Source: Nitrosomonas oligotropha (GTDB lineage: Bacteria; Pseudomonadota; Gammaproteobacteria; Burkholderiales; Nitrosomonadaceae). From it: a stretch of 41,365 bases of DNA. Below, in pieces: positions 9,839 through 17,459 of the stretch (position 1 is the stretch's first letter; each line of letters starts with the position of its first letter). The stretch covers positions 1 through 41,365 of the forward strand of contig NZ_FNOE01000025.1 of assembly GCF_900106555.1 (NCBI RefSeq). The letters are read 5' to 3'. The position numbers were made by a program, and so were the translations under genes. The notes under the pieces are model-generated. The model ran no database searches. It worked only from the letters and a program-made list of their open reading frames with translations, and was not told the DNA's origin.

Positions 9839-10723
9839 TCATTTTTCAACCTGGAATTTGTTTTTAATACTCTGAACATTTTTTATATTGATGCCCAATA
9901 ATTCAGCAATTTCCACATCTTCTTTTTCCTCATGTACCAGCATTAATACTTTTATTTCGATTTCCGTAGAAGTTCGCCTGATTTCCAGCTTGCCATACTC
10001 ATTAAGAGCTTGCCTGAATAAGTCATTCCGATTCCGGATACTCAATTTTTCTCTGATATTATCGAAATGCCTTTCCACAGTCCGTGTACGAGATTTTAGT
10101 TTTTCCTCATCGATGAAATCTCGCAGATCCCCGTAGCTTGTTATTACATACTCATTCCCGAAATCTTCGGCCATTTTCCGGTACTCTATTTCCAATAAGC
10201 TATAAGCAATCTGAGCATTTTGTTTTCCTTCTGCTAAAAGCTCCATAATCTTGATTTCCATAGGCGTTAATCTTTTGTTTATTGCATGAACACCCAGCAC
10301 CTTAGGTTCATCAGCCTCCCATACCTGCTCACCACGCATTATTTTATCGATAGCATCAATAACATTTTGATCTGATTTATCTTTAGATACATAGCCGTTG
10401 GCACCGGCTTCTTTTGCCCGCTCAAGATCGACTTCTCTAATATGAGCACTCCAAAACAATATTTTTGTTTCCGGGAACCGCTTATGAATATCCCTGGTAA
10501 GCTCAACCCCCCAAAGACCATGATCATTCAACGCATAATCCATAATAACCAAATCAATCTTATGGACTCTCAAATGTGCCAATGCTTGCTGTCCACTATC
10601 CGCTGTAGCAATGCAACGGAGTTTCCGGTTTCTAGCCAGTCCATGAAGAAGGCTATCTCTCAAGCGCCAATCATCTTCAACCAGTAAAAAATTGATAGCG
10701 TTTATCGATGCTTCAATAGACAT
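9839..10723 (-). CDS. Response regulator with interrupted LuxR-type HTH and an extra C-terminal HTH-like segment
   Basis: A 294-residue regulator when started at the ATG 10723 (MSIEASINAI); an ATG at 10738 is also in frame. The receiver has FLLVEDDW, phosphoacceptor Asp62 in LVIMDYAL and Lys114 in GYVSK. The first half of a LuxR-type HTH (LTPMEIKIMELLAEGKQNAQ, 152-171, then IAYSLL) is separated by about 35 residues from its second half (RTRTVERHFDNIREKLSIRN, 212-231). A further HTH-like segment, EIEIKVLMLVHEEKEDVEIA followed by ELLGINIKNVQ, closes the protein (about 254-290) and is absent from its paralogue downstream. Its start overlaps the 3' end of the kinase gene, so the two are probably translationally coupled and form a cognate pair. 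Confidence 0.87.
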   Translation of the reverse strand: MSIEASINAINFLLVEDDWRLRDSLLHGLARNRKLRCIATADSGQQALAHLRVHKIDLVIMDYALNDHGLWGVELTRDIHKRFPETKILFWSAHIREVDLERAKEAGANGYVSKDKSDQNVIDAIDKIMRGEQVWEADEPKVLGVHAINKRLTPMEIKIMELLAEGKQNAQIAYSLLEIEYRKMAEDFGNEYVITSYGDLRDFIDEEKLKSRTRTVERHFDNIREKLSIRNRNDLFRQALNEYGKLEIRRTSTEIEIKVLMLVHEEKEDVEIAELLGINIKNVQSIKNKFQVEK

Positions 10724-12063
10724 AGCATATAGCTCCATAAGTTATGATTTTGCGGCAATGTGGCTTTAACAGTGGTGCCGCAGTCGGATGATTCAATCGT
10801 CAATTCTCCACCGATCCTTCGGATACGAGCTTCCATACTACCAAGGCCTAATCCCATTCTGACGGATTTAACGTGATTCACATCAAATCCAACGCCATTA
10901 TCTTGAATGGTCAGAACAATATTGCATTCATCGGTTTGCAGTTGGAGATCCACTCGTGTTGCAGCAGCATGCCTAATATTATTCAAGGCTTCATTGACTA
11001 CTTTCAGTATTGTGGCTTTTTTTTCTTTTGATAAATTCTTTGAATAAGCTTCGGCTTTCTGTGTTTTGGATAAAGTAACCAGAACTTGCTCCCTCATCTC
11101 AAAATTTCTCTTTAGCTCGCCTAAGCCATCTATCAATACGAGATTGTTCGGATCTTTACCCGCGATAATGATTCGAATCCAATCCAGTGCATGTTGCGCC
11201 GGATCCCGTATCTTTTCGAGAAATTCTCGAGAACTGGAAAGTATCACTTCCCCAGGTTGGTGCAATTGGTTATTTAACTCGCGAATAATATACGCCAAAT
11301 CTTGTTTTACTTGATCATGTAAATCCGCACCAATTCGCAGGCGTTCTAAAGTTTTACCAATATTTCTTTGCGATAAGCTCAGACCCATCATGCCAATGAA
11401 TGCAATTCCGGCTATCCAAATCATCGAGATATGAATGTAATTCAGTACCTCTGTATCTGCGCCATCTAAGAAATTATCTACATCTTCAAGATAAATACCT
11501 GTTCCTAACACCCATTCCCAGTCTGTTAACTCAATCACAAAAGCGAGTTTTGATCTGCCGCCAATTTCATCTGCCACTGAAGGTTTATGGAAAATATACT
11601 CGTCAAATCCATCTCCCTCACCTCTAGCAGCCTTTCTGGCAGCTGTTATCAAATCTCGTATTACATACTTCCCCTCCTTATCCTTATAGTCCCATTTATT
11701 CTGATTAACCCAGTCTTTCTTAATCGGGTGAACAATATTTTTCCCATAAACATCATACACAAAGAAATAACCATCTTCTTCACTATACTTCAAATTGGAC
11801 AAAATTCTTTTAGCTTCTTTCTTGGCTTCCTCAATCGAAATCTCCAAATCCGGTTCTCGCAGGTGCTTAATGGCATTTTCTGCCAGCTTGATATAGCCTT
11901 TAAGATCATTCTTTTTGCTCTTGAGATAATCGGCTCTGATTTCAGCTCGTAATTGCTGGGGCAGTTTACTGGCTTGCTGGTAGATTACCCAGCCAATTGC
12001 ACATACTGTTAGAACAAGAACTAACGGGCCAGTCACCAATAAATTTCTATTGCCTGATTTCAT
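10702..12063 (-). CDS. Membrane sensor histidine kinase with Cache-type domain (NarX/DegS-like HisKA_3)
   Basis: A 453-residue kinase. One membrane segment (about 8-28) is followed by a periplasmic single-Cache domain containing EEDGYFFVYDVYGKNIVHP and WEWVLGTGIYLEDVD, and then a second membrane segment (about 210-230). The cytoplasmic part has a HisKA_3-type phosphorylation site, RLRIGADLHDQVKQDL with His249, and an HATPase domain with N box VVNEALNNIRHA, G1 box DNGVGFD and G2 box MGLGLGSMEAR. It should sense a small periplasmic ligand and phosphorylate the regulator whose gene it overlaps. The HisKA_3 box departs from the usual RxRIARELHD form but keeps the His-Asp pair. AGGGAG 6 bases before the ATG supports the start. 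The ligand is unknown; similar Cache domains bind short organic acids. Confidence 0.9.
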   Translation of the reverse strand: MKSGNRNLLVTGPLVLVLTVCAIGWVIYQQASKLPQQLRAEIRADYLKSKKNDLKGYIKLAENAIKHLREPDLEISIEEAKKEAKRILSNLKYSEEDGYFFVYDVYGKNIVHPIKKDWVNQNKWDYKDKEGKYVIRDLITAARKAARGEGDGFDEYIFHKPSVADEIGGRSKLAFVIELTDWEWVLGTGIYLEDVDNFLDGADTEVLNYIHISMIWIAGIAFIGMMGLSLSQRNIGKTLERLRIGADLHDQVKQDLAYIIRELNNQLHQPGEVILSSSREFLEKIRDPAQHALDWIRIIIAGKDPNNLVLIDGLGELKRNFEMREQVLVTLSKTQKAEAYSKNLSKEKKATILKVVNEALNNIRHAAATRVDLQLQTDECNIVLTIQDNGVGFDVNHVKSVRMGLGLGSMEARIRRIGGELTIESSDCGTTVKATLPQNHNLWSYMLCLLKHR

Positions 12064-12132
12064 AATAACTCCCTGCTCATTAATGAAGCTTTTAGTTCAA
12101 TTTACACTTCTTTTTTAGATTCCTGCTGGATA

Positions 12133-12199
12133 TACGCATTATTACGAAACTCAATTTACCGTCACGCTAAAAATTCTCATCATGCGTAAATGTACGTAC
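12133..12199. promoter_or_regulatory. Half site and near-dyad matching the regulator operator candidate
   Basis: In the divergent region between the kinase and the lipoprotein, TACGCAT occurs at 12133-12139 and ATGCGTA-N4-TACGTAC at 12182-12199. The latter keeps the left half and spacing of the perfect dyad at 9820-9837, with 5 of 7 matches in the right half. Placement between two divergent starts suits control of either gene or both. The role is inferred. Confidence 0.4.
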
Positions 12200-12259
12200 T
12201 GACTTAGCCTTATTAGTATTGCTACCATGAATTCTCAATCATCAAAAAGGGGAATAAAA

Positions 12260-12772
12260 ATGAATACGAAAATATACAAAGGATTAATAATTTCAATCGC
12301 TTTAACCACACTTGCAAGTTGTGCAACGATAATGGGGAACAGTGCCCCTGAAACCCTGAATGTCCGCAGCACTCCCGATCAAGCGAGAGTCATCATCACT
12401 GATGAATCCGGTACTAAAATTTTCGAGGGAAAAACACCGACATCGTTACCCTTAGAGAAAAAGAAAGGTTATTTTAGCGGCAAGAAATATGATGTTCGAA
12501 TTTTGAAAGATGGATATGACGAGCAAATTGTCACTGTTGATACCAAAGTAGGCGGTTGGTATGTTGGGAATATTTTGTTCGGCGGCCTGCTTGGTCTGTT
12601 GATAATCGACCCAGCTACCGGAGCCATGTGGACACTGGATACCAATGAAGTCAACGTGACATTTAATGCATTAAAACAAGGCGAATTAATTGCACCGAAT
12701 AGTGCGAATATTGTTCTTTTGCAAGATGTCCCCTCTGAATTGCATGACAAATTAATCGAGATCCCTCAATAG
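12260..12772 (+). CDS. Putative PEGA-like outer-membrane lipoprotein
   Basis: A 170-residue lipoprotein when started at the ATG 12260, which has AAGGGG 7 bases ahead; the frame opens earlier at 12227. The signal peptide ends in the lipobox LASC with Cys21 as the lipidated residue. The mature part has a PEGA-like beta segment (STPDQARVIITDESG, KKYDVRILKDGYDEQIV). A hydrophobic Gly-rich stretch follows (WYVGNILFGGLLGLLIIDPA), then TGAMWTL, a signature of a widespread but uncharacterised lipoprotein family. It faces away from the kinase and may be co-transcribed with the gene 39 bases downstream. Function is unknown. Confidence 0.8.
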   Translation: MNTKIYKGLIISIALTTLASCATIMGNSAPETLNVRSTPDQARVIITDESGTKIFEGKTPTSLPLEKKKGYFSGKKYDVRILKDGYDEQIVTVDTKVGGWYVGNILFGGLLGLLIIDPATGAMWTLDTNEVNVTFNALKQGELIAPNSANIVLLQDVPSELHDKLIEIPQ

Positions 12773-12811
12773 CAAGTCTTGCCTTAAATACTAATTAATA
12801 AGGATATTATT

Positions 12812-13495
12812 ATGAGTGAAGATAACACAAATTCAACTTTGCCAAACCTCACTAGCAGCCAGATGACATCTGCACGGCAAATACCCTTTCAGAAATCTGC
12901 ATCATCGGCCTCAAATGAAGCAGGATGGAATGTTGAAGCGAGCATAGCCGGACGAGACTCGAATGCACTTTTGCATAGCCTTTATAAGTTTAATGCAACC
13001 GAAGGGGATACTTTAGACTTGTTTTCGGTATCTTTTTTTGATCCCTTCTTGCTGAGAGTTTATGACAAGAATGGAAATATTCTTGTCACGAATAATGAAA
13101 GCAATGATCCGCCTGATTCAGCGTTTATGATTGATGGTATAGGACATGGCTCCGATTATGTTAAAGATTTTATGGCAACCTATACAGGCACTTATTATGT
13201 CGAAGCAAGCTGGAATCAAGGTTCTTTTTATACATTTTATGACTTGATTATAGGTGTTGACACTGATACTTCATTAGATCAGAGAGCCGACGAGATTTTT
13301 TCCTGGGCAGAGAGTCAATATCCTGATCTTTTCTCCGGTCACTCTCAATCGCAGGAAATAGCTGGTGGCTATCATGCTAGGATTTATGCAGACAGTGGAA
13401 CTGCTTTGGGGGAGAAAAATGGCGATATTTACTTTTATGATGCGTGGACCGAAACCACTATGATTGTCGGAACAGTAAACGACTTTCCGATCTAA
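12812..13495 (+). CDS. PPC-like domain protein with shared unnamed C-terminal domain
   Basis: A 227-residue protein that I cannot assign to a function. After a Ser/Thr/Asn-rich start without a Sec signal peptide, residues about 40-150 resemble a bacterial pre-peptidase C-terminal (PPC) beta-sandwich: NATEGDTLDLFSVSFFDP, LLRVYDKNGNIL, then TYTGTYYVEASW. The last 70 residues (ADEIFSWAESQYPDLF, GGYHARIYADSGTALG, GDIYFYD, ending VGTVNDFPI) align with the C-terminus of the serine hydrolase pseudogene at 13819-15277. AAGGA 8 bases before the ATG supports the start. Without a signal peptide, export could be by a type I system or absent. Confidence 0.65.
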   Translation: MSEDNTNSTLPNLTSSQMTSARQIPFQKSASSASNEAGWNVEASIAGRDSNALLHSLYKFNATEGDTLDLFSVSFFDPFLLRVYDKNGNILVTNNESNDPPDSAFMIDGIGHGSDYVKDFMATYTGTYYVEASWNQGSFYTFYDLIIGVDTDTSLDQRADEIFSWAESQYPDLFSGHSQSQEIAGGYHARIYADSGTALGEKNGDIYFYDAWTETTMIVGTVNDFPI

Positions 13496-13818
13496 TGGAA
13501 ATTTTAGTCTGATCGGTAGCTCAATGGAGTGCCCCGTCTATCATCAGACTCCACTTTCTGTCCAACCTATGAATTATATGGATAGTATCAAGCTTACTTT
13601 AAACAGCGTCAGTAATTCCCGCCTACAAAAGATTAAGCTTCACACAATACTTTATCATAATATTAAATAATACAATCATAATGTTAGAAAATAACAAGCT
13701 CTCCATCAAAAACCTCGACCTTATGCTAGATAGAACATCCAGATACTAGTAACCGACCAAAGTCTTGGTTAAGCTTGCTCTGCAAGCTGAAATGGCCGGA
13801 TAAATAATTCTCTCCGTT
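13496..13818. other. 323-base AT-rich gap with an 8-base inverted repeat
   Basis: No gene is seen. AGTCTGAT at 13506-13513 and ATCAGACT at 13543-13550 form an 8-base stem around a 29-base loop, just past the stop of the PPC-like gene, and may end that transcript, although no T-run follows. The loop contains GGTAGCTCAATGG, which resembles a tRNA D arm by chance or descent. The rest is AT-rich and may contain the promoter of the pseudogene that follows. Confidence 0.5.
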
Positions 13819-15277
13819 ATGACACACAAACCACCTACTTATATCGTCAACCTGATTCTTATGGCGACCTGCTCGTGTCCTGTCTTTTCTGCCACGGGTA
13901 TCGCGCATTCTGACATGGAGTCATTCGATACAGTAATACCCGCACTCATGTCGAGATGGAATATTCCAGGCGCTGCCGTCGCAGTAATGAAAGAAGGGCG
14001 TCTTATTTTTGCACGTGGCTATGGCTACGCGGATAAATCCAAAAATGAGCTTGTAATGCCTGACTCGCTTTTCCGTATCGCCAGTATCTCCAAACCGATC
14101 ACTGCAACCTGCGTTATGAGGCTTGTTGAACAGGGGAGGATTTCTCTCGACACAAAAGTATTTCCATTTCTTGACTTAGGAGTGCCATCAGATACCAGGA
14201 TAAATCAGATTACAGTACGTAATTTGCTTGAACATACTGGTTGGCTGGGATCGTAATATTAGTGGCGACTCGATCGACAATATGGCTTCGATTGCGCGGT
14301 CGATGAGGGTATCTTCTCCGCCCGATCCAACAACCTTCGTTCGTTATATTTTGAATCAATCATTGGACTTCAATCCTGGTTCACGATAGGCATATTCCAA
14401 TGTGGGTCCCATTGTGTTGGGACGCGTCATCGAGAAAGTATCCGGACAGTCCTATGAAAGCTACGCGAGATCTTTACTGTCCGAGCTTGGAATCACTGAA
14501 TTAAGAATAGGCCACGATCTACCGGCAGAACGATTCTTAAAGGAGGTGCAATATTATACCGACCCATCTTTGTACCCTGTAACTTCGATTTATGATCGTG
14601 CACCAGGCACTGCAACGTGGCCGAACGGAGGAATTTCAATCGAATCGATTGACGCGGCAGGTGGCTGGGTTGGATCGGCTGTAGATCTCGTTGTATTTGC
14701 TTCATCATTTGTACCATCGGCTAGTCACTCCTTACTAGCATAAGCAACAATTTCTGAAATGATTGCCAGACCATCCTATGCTGCCACAGAAAGTACTGCT
14801 TGGTATTCAAAAGGATGGAGTTATAACTGCGATAACATCTTTCACGATGACACTTTGCCGGGACAAGGATCATTGCTTGTTCGCACCTCAGATGGATATG
14901 TTTGGGCAATACTTATCAATACTCGCCCGGCGCCTTTAACCGATGACTATTTCGCAGATATTGACCGTTCACTTTGGTCTGCCATAGAAGGTGTTGCCGA
15001 TTGGCCTGCCAGTTCAATTCCTTTCCCTGTTTCCAGCACCAAATCGGACTGCATATTTCGATATGCCGAGAAAAACTACTCTCATTATTTTACTTCGACA
15101 TCAGTTTTCTCGAACTACACATCCGGTTACTACTACCGGTACTATCCTGACACAAAAAACTATCTTGCAACATTATCAACGGATCAGCACATCTGGGTTT
15201 TGGGTCCTAGTTTTGCAAATCAACTCACCGATGTTGGTCCAGTCTCAATCTTTTTGTCCGCAGCCGGATGCCAATGA
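13819..15277 (+). pseudogene. Secreted serine hydrolase (class C beta-lactamase / esterase family), broken
   Basis: Three reading segments together make one beta-lactamase-like serine hydrolase. The first (13819-14256) has a possible signal peptide and the active-site SxxK motif in FRIASISKPITATCVMRL. A one-base frame change near 14240 alters HTGGWD-type sequence. The next frame continues SGDSIDNMASIARSM, has a TAG at 14387-14389 before AYSNVGPIVLGRVIEK (the YxN motif), and a TAA at 14741-14743. It then continues SEMIARPSYA, GWSYNCDNIFHDDTLPGQGS and NTRPAPLTDD. A C-terminal extension (CIFRYAEKNYSHYF, GYYYRYYPDTKNYL, HIWVLG) matches the tail of the PPC-like protein upstream. One frameshift and two stops make an active enzyme unlikely. 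Confidence 0.85.
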
Positions 15278-15411
15278 AGGTTCTACGGTAGCGGACTGTG
15301 ATTGATCAAGACTAGGGAAGGGATTTTTAATATTCCTATAGAGGATGCCATAGAACCATACTCGCTGTAATTTAACGTAAAATTGTAGTGTCTGAAATTT
15401 TCATGAAACTC

Positions 15412-15679
15412 GGGGGTGTCCTAGATCTTGTGTAAACGGTGGTTAATAATAGGGGGCATTCTTTCGTTAAATTGAATAGTAAACCTGTTTAGTGCAGGTT
15501 TCCAATCTCTTAGTTGCATAGACCATTTTTTGGCGATATTGCTGAGAGCCAAATAGTACAATTTGATCATGGCTTCATCGTTGAGAAACGATCCACGGTT
15601 TTTGCTGACTTTGCGTAGGCTCATGTTGACAGATTCAATCGCATTGGTGGTGTAAATAATGGGCCGTATCTCAGGCGGG
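15412..15679 (-). pseudogene. IS256-family transposase, C-terminal fragment
   Basis: Read on the minus strand the DNA encodes the end of an IS256-family transposase: PEIRPIIYTTNAIESVNMSL, then RKVSKNRGSFLNDEA and RDWKPALNRFTIQFNERM, with a TAG at 15421-15423. The GGGGTGTCCTAGATCTTGTG stretch at the left edge looks like the element's terminal repeat. The 5' part of the gene, including the first catalytic Asp residues, is missing: the fragment is cut at 15680 by the IS481-family element, and the remainder is not on its far side. Confidence 0.85.
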
Positions 15680-16550
15680 TGTAAGAATTCCTAGCGTTGT
15701 TTACAGTATTCAGGAGAATACTGTAAATGAACATACACAAACGTACTCGTTTAACATTATTGGATCGTCAGGAAATTTGGCGGCTTTATCAAACCCGGTT
15801 GTGGAAGGTAGTTCAGCTGGCAGAACACTTCCACGTCAGCCGCCCAACGATTTATGACGTACTGAAACGAGCCAGGCTACAGGAATTTGTCCCGCGTAAT
15901 AGTACCAACCAACGGTTCAAGACGTTGCAGTACGGCCTTAAACGTCTGGCCAAGGTCGAGCAAACCATCCAGGAACGTCTCAAGCGTGAAGCGAAGCGCT
16001 ATAACAAATCTTACCCGGGCGAGCTCGTTCATTTCGATACCAAGCGGCTTCCCTTCTTGAAAGGGCAATCCGCCAATGAACCTCGCGAGTATCTATTTGT
16101 GGCTATCGATGATTTCTCCAGGGAGCTGTATGCCGATATTCTTCCCGATAAAACCCAGCATAGTGCAGCTTGCTTTCTCACAAGCACTGTTGCTCAATGT
16201 CCTTACCAGATCGACTATGCTTATTCTGACAACGGCAAAGAATTTAAAGGAACTGACGGCCACGCTTTCGTCAAAGTTTGCAGGCAGCACGGTATCGGTC
16301 AGAAGTTTACCCGTATCAATCGTCCGCAAACCAACGGTAAAGCTGAGCGGGTTATCCGCACCCTGATGGATATGTGGCACAGCAAGATTCACTTTAAAGA
16401 CTGCGCCGATCGGCACATTCAGCTTCTCCGTTTGATTAATTTCTACAATACCGTTAAGCCTCATAAGAGTTTGAATAATGCCACTCCTTATGAAATACTC
16501 ACCGCTTATTTCAATCAACCTATCTGTAAACAACTCTGAGATTTCTTACA
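15680..16550 (+). mobile_element. IS481-family insertion sequence, apparently complete (871 bp)
   Basis: The element is bounded by inverted repeats of 27 bases with 23 matches. The left end starts TGTAAGAATTCCTAG and the right end, read inward, starts TGTAAGAAATCTCAG; both continue into TTGTTTACAG. It encloses one intact transposase gene. The flanks, GGCGGG at the left and GATATG at the right, do not form a target duplication. Confidence 0.8.
15727..16539 (+). CDS. IS481-family transposase
   Basis: A 270-residue DDE transposase. An N-terminal helix-turn-helix (VVQLAEHFHVSRPTIYDVLK) precedes an integrase-like core. The likely catalytic residues are the Asp in LVHFDTKRLP, the Asp in YAYSDNGKEF and the Glu in NGKAERVIRT. 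The C-terminus FYNTVKPHKSLNNATPYEIL is the usual IS481/IS3-type ending. The frame is uninterrupted, so the element could still be mobile. The ATG follows closely after the left terminal repeat. Confidence 0.93.
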   Translation: MNIHKRTRLTLLDRQEIWRLYQTRLWKVVQLAEHFHVSRPTIYDVLKRARLQEFVPRNSTNQRFKTLQYGLKRLAKVEQTIQERLKREAKRYNKSYPGELVHFDTKRLPFLKGQSANEPREYLFVAIDDFSRELYADILPDKTQHSAACFLTSTVAQCPYQIDYAYSDNGKEFKGTDGHAFVKVCRQHGIGQKFTRINRPQTNGKAERVIRTLMDMWHSKIHFKDCADRHIQLLRLINFYNTVKPHKSLNNATPYEILTAYFNQPICKQL

Positions 16551-16608
16551 GATATGTTATGTATTGACAGAAAAGAGCAATTGTCTGCTGGAATAACTTG
16601 AAATGATG

Positions 16609-17364
16609 TTATAGATTACAGAAGGTGAGCTCAAATTTGACGTCACCTTCATAGACCTTGTTTTTTTGGTTAGTGTGCATCGGAATGAAACGGATATTCA
16701 GTGCATATTTGTTCGCACTGATCTCTGGTACGCAGGGCAATTGATCACTTAAATTAAGTCTTAGCATGTGTGCGGTATATTCCGATCCCGTTTGCTGAAA
16801 AATGCCTTGATTCGCAACCACTTGCAAGGTTCTCCCGCTTTTTCTCAACAGGTAAAGCACAATTCCAAATGCGTTTCGAATGGGTTGGAACGGTGTTAAC
16901 CACTCATCGAAGTCTTTGTGACGATGGGCAGGGTCCAAATTCAACCAGTAATGATAGGAGGGTAAGTCAAATACACAGCAACCGCCAGGTATCCCAATGC
17001 GTTGCTTGATTGCCATTAACCATTCATTTTCACGCAGATGCTCACCGACTTTGCCTGGGAAATCCAGCATTTCCCGGAAAGTGATTTTTATGTCATTGAG
17101 TACATTATCCAATGCGGTTTCTGAAACCTCTGGATTTTTCCGCAGCATTTCGAGTATCTGTTTCTGCCGCTCAAGCTCTTGCAACAAATCTGATTTGATA
17201 TCAGCCCGGCTGGTAATCTCAAGCACTTCAAATAAAGCGATGAGTGACGCATGGTGCTCGGTAGCAGTATCTTTCGTAGAGAAGAAATCAATCTTATTAA
17301 ATAGATCCTCAAGTCGAAGAAGGGTACGGATGCGCTCATTGAGCGGGTGTTCGTAACAAATCAC
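16609..17364 (-). CDS. zapD: Cell division protein ZapD
   Basis: ZapD (YacF) is a cytoplasmic protein that bundles FtsZ filaments and stabilises the division ring. A GTG at 17364 is taken as start because it yields the family N-terminus VICYEHPLNERIRTLLRLED; residues encoded upstream of it look unrelated. Further family segments are DFPGKVGEHLRENEWLMAIK, IPGGCCVFDLPSYHYWL and SGRTLQVVANQGIFQQ. The predicted length, 251 residues, is normal. It follows coaE in the conserved pilC-pilD-coaE-zapD order. The usual next gene, yacG, is missing; the IS481 element lies 58 bases from the stop codon. Confidence 0.93.
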   Translation of the reverse strand: MICYEHPLNERIRTLLRLEDLFNKIDFFSTKDTATEHHASLIALFEVLEITSRADIKSDLLQELERQKQILEMLRKNPEVSETALDNVLNDIKITFREMLDFPGKVGEHLRENEWLMAIKQRIGIPGGCCVFDLPSYHYWLNLDPAHRHKDFDEWLTPFQPIRNAFGIVLYLLRKSGRTLQVVANQGIFQQTGSEYTAHMLRLNLSDQLPCVPEISANKYALNIRFIPMHTNQKNKVYEGDVKFELTFCNL

Positions 17365-17459
17365 AATAGTTATACATCCACAAGAGAAATTAGAGGTATT
17401 GAAGCTTTGCTGCAACTAAGATTATTTCACAAAAAAATAAATTTTCCCAAATAATTTCT

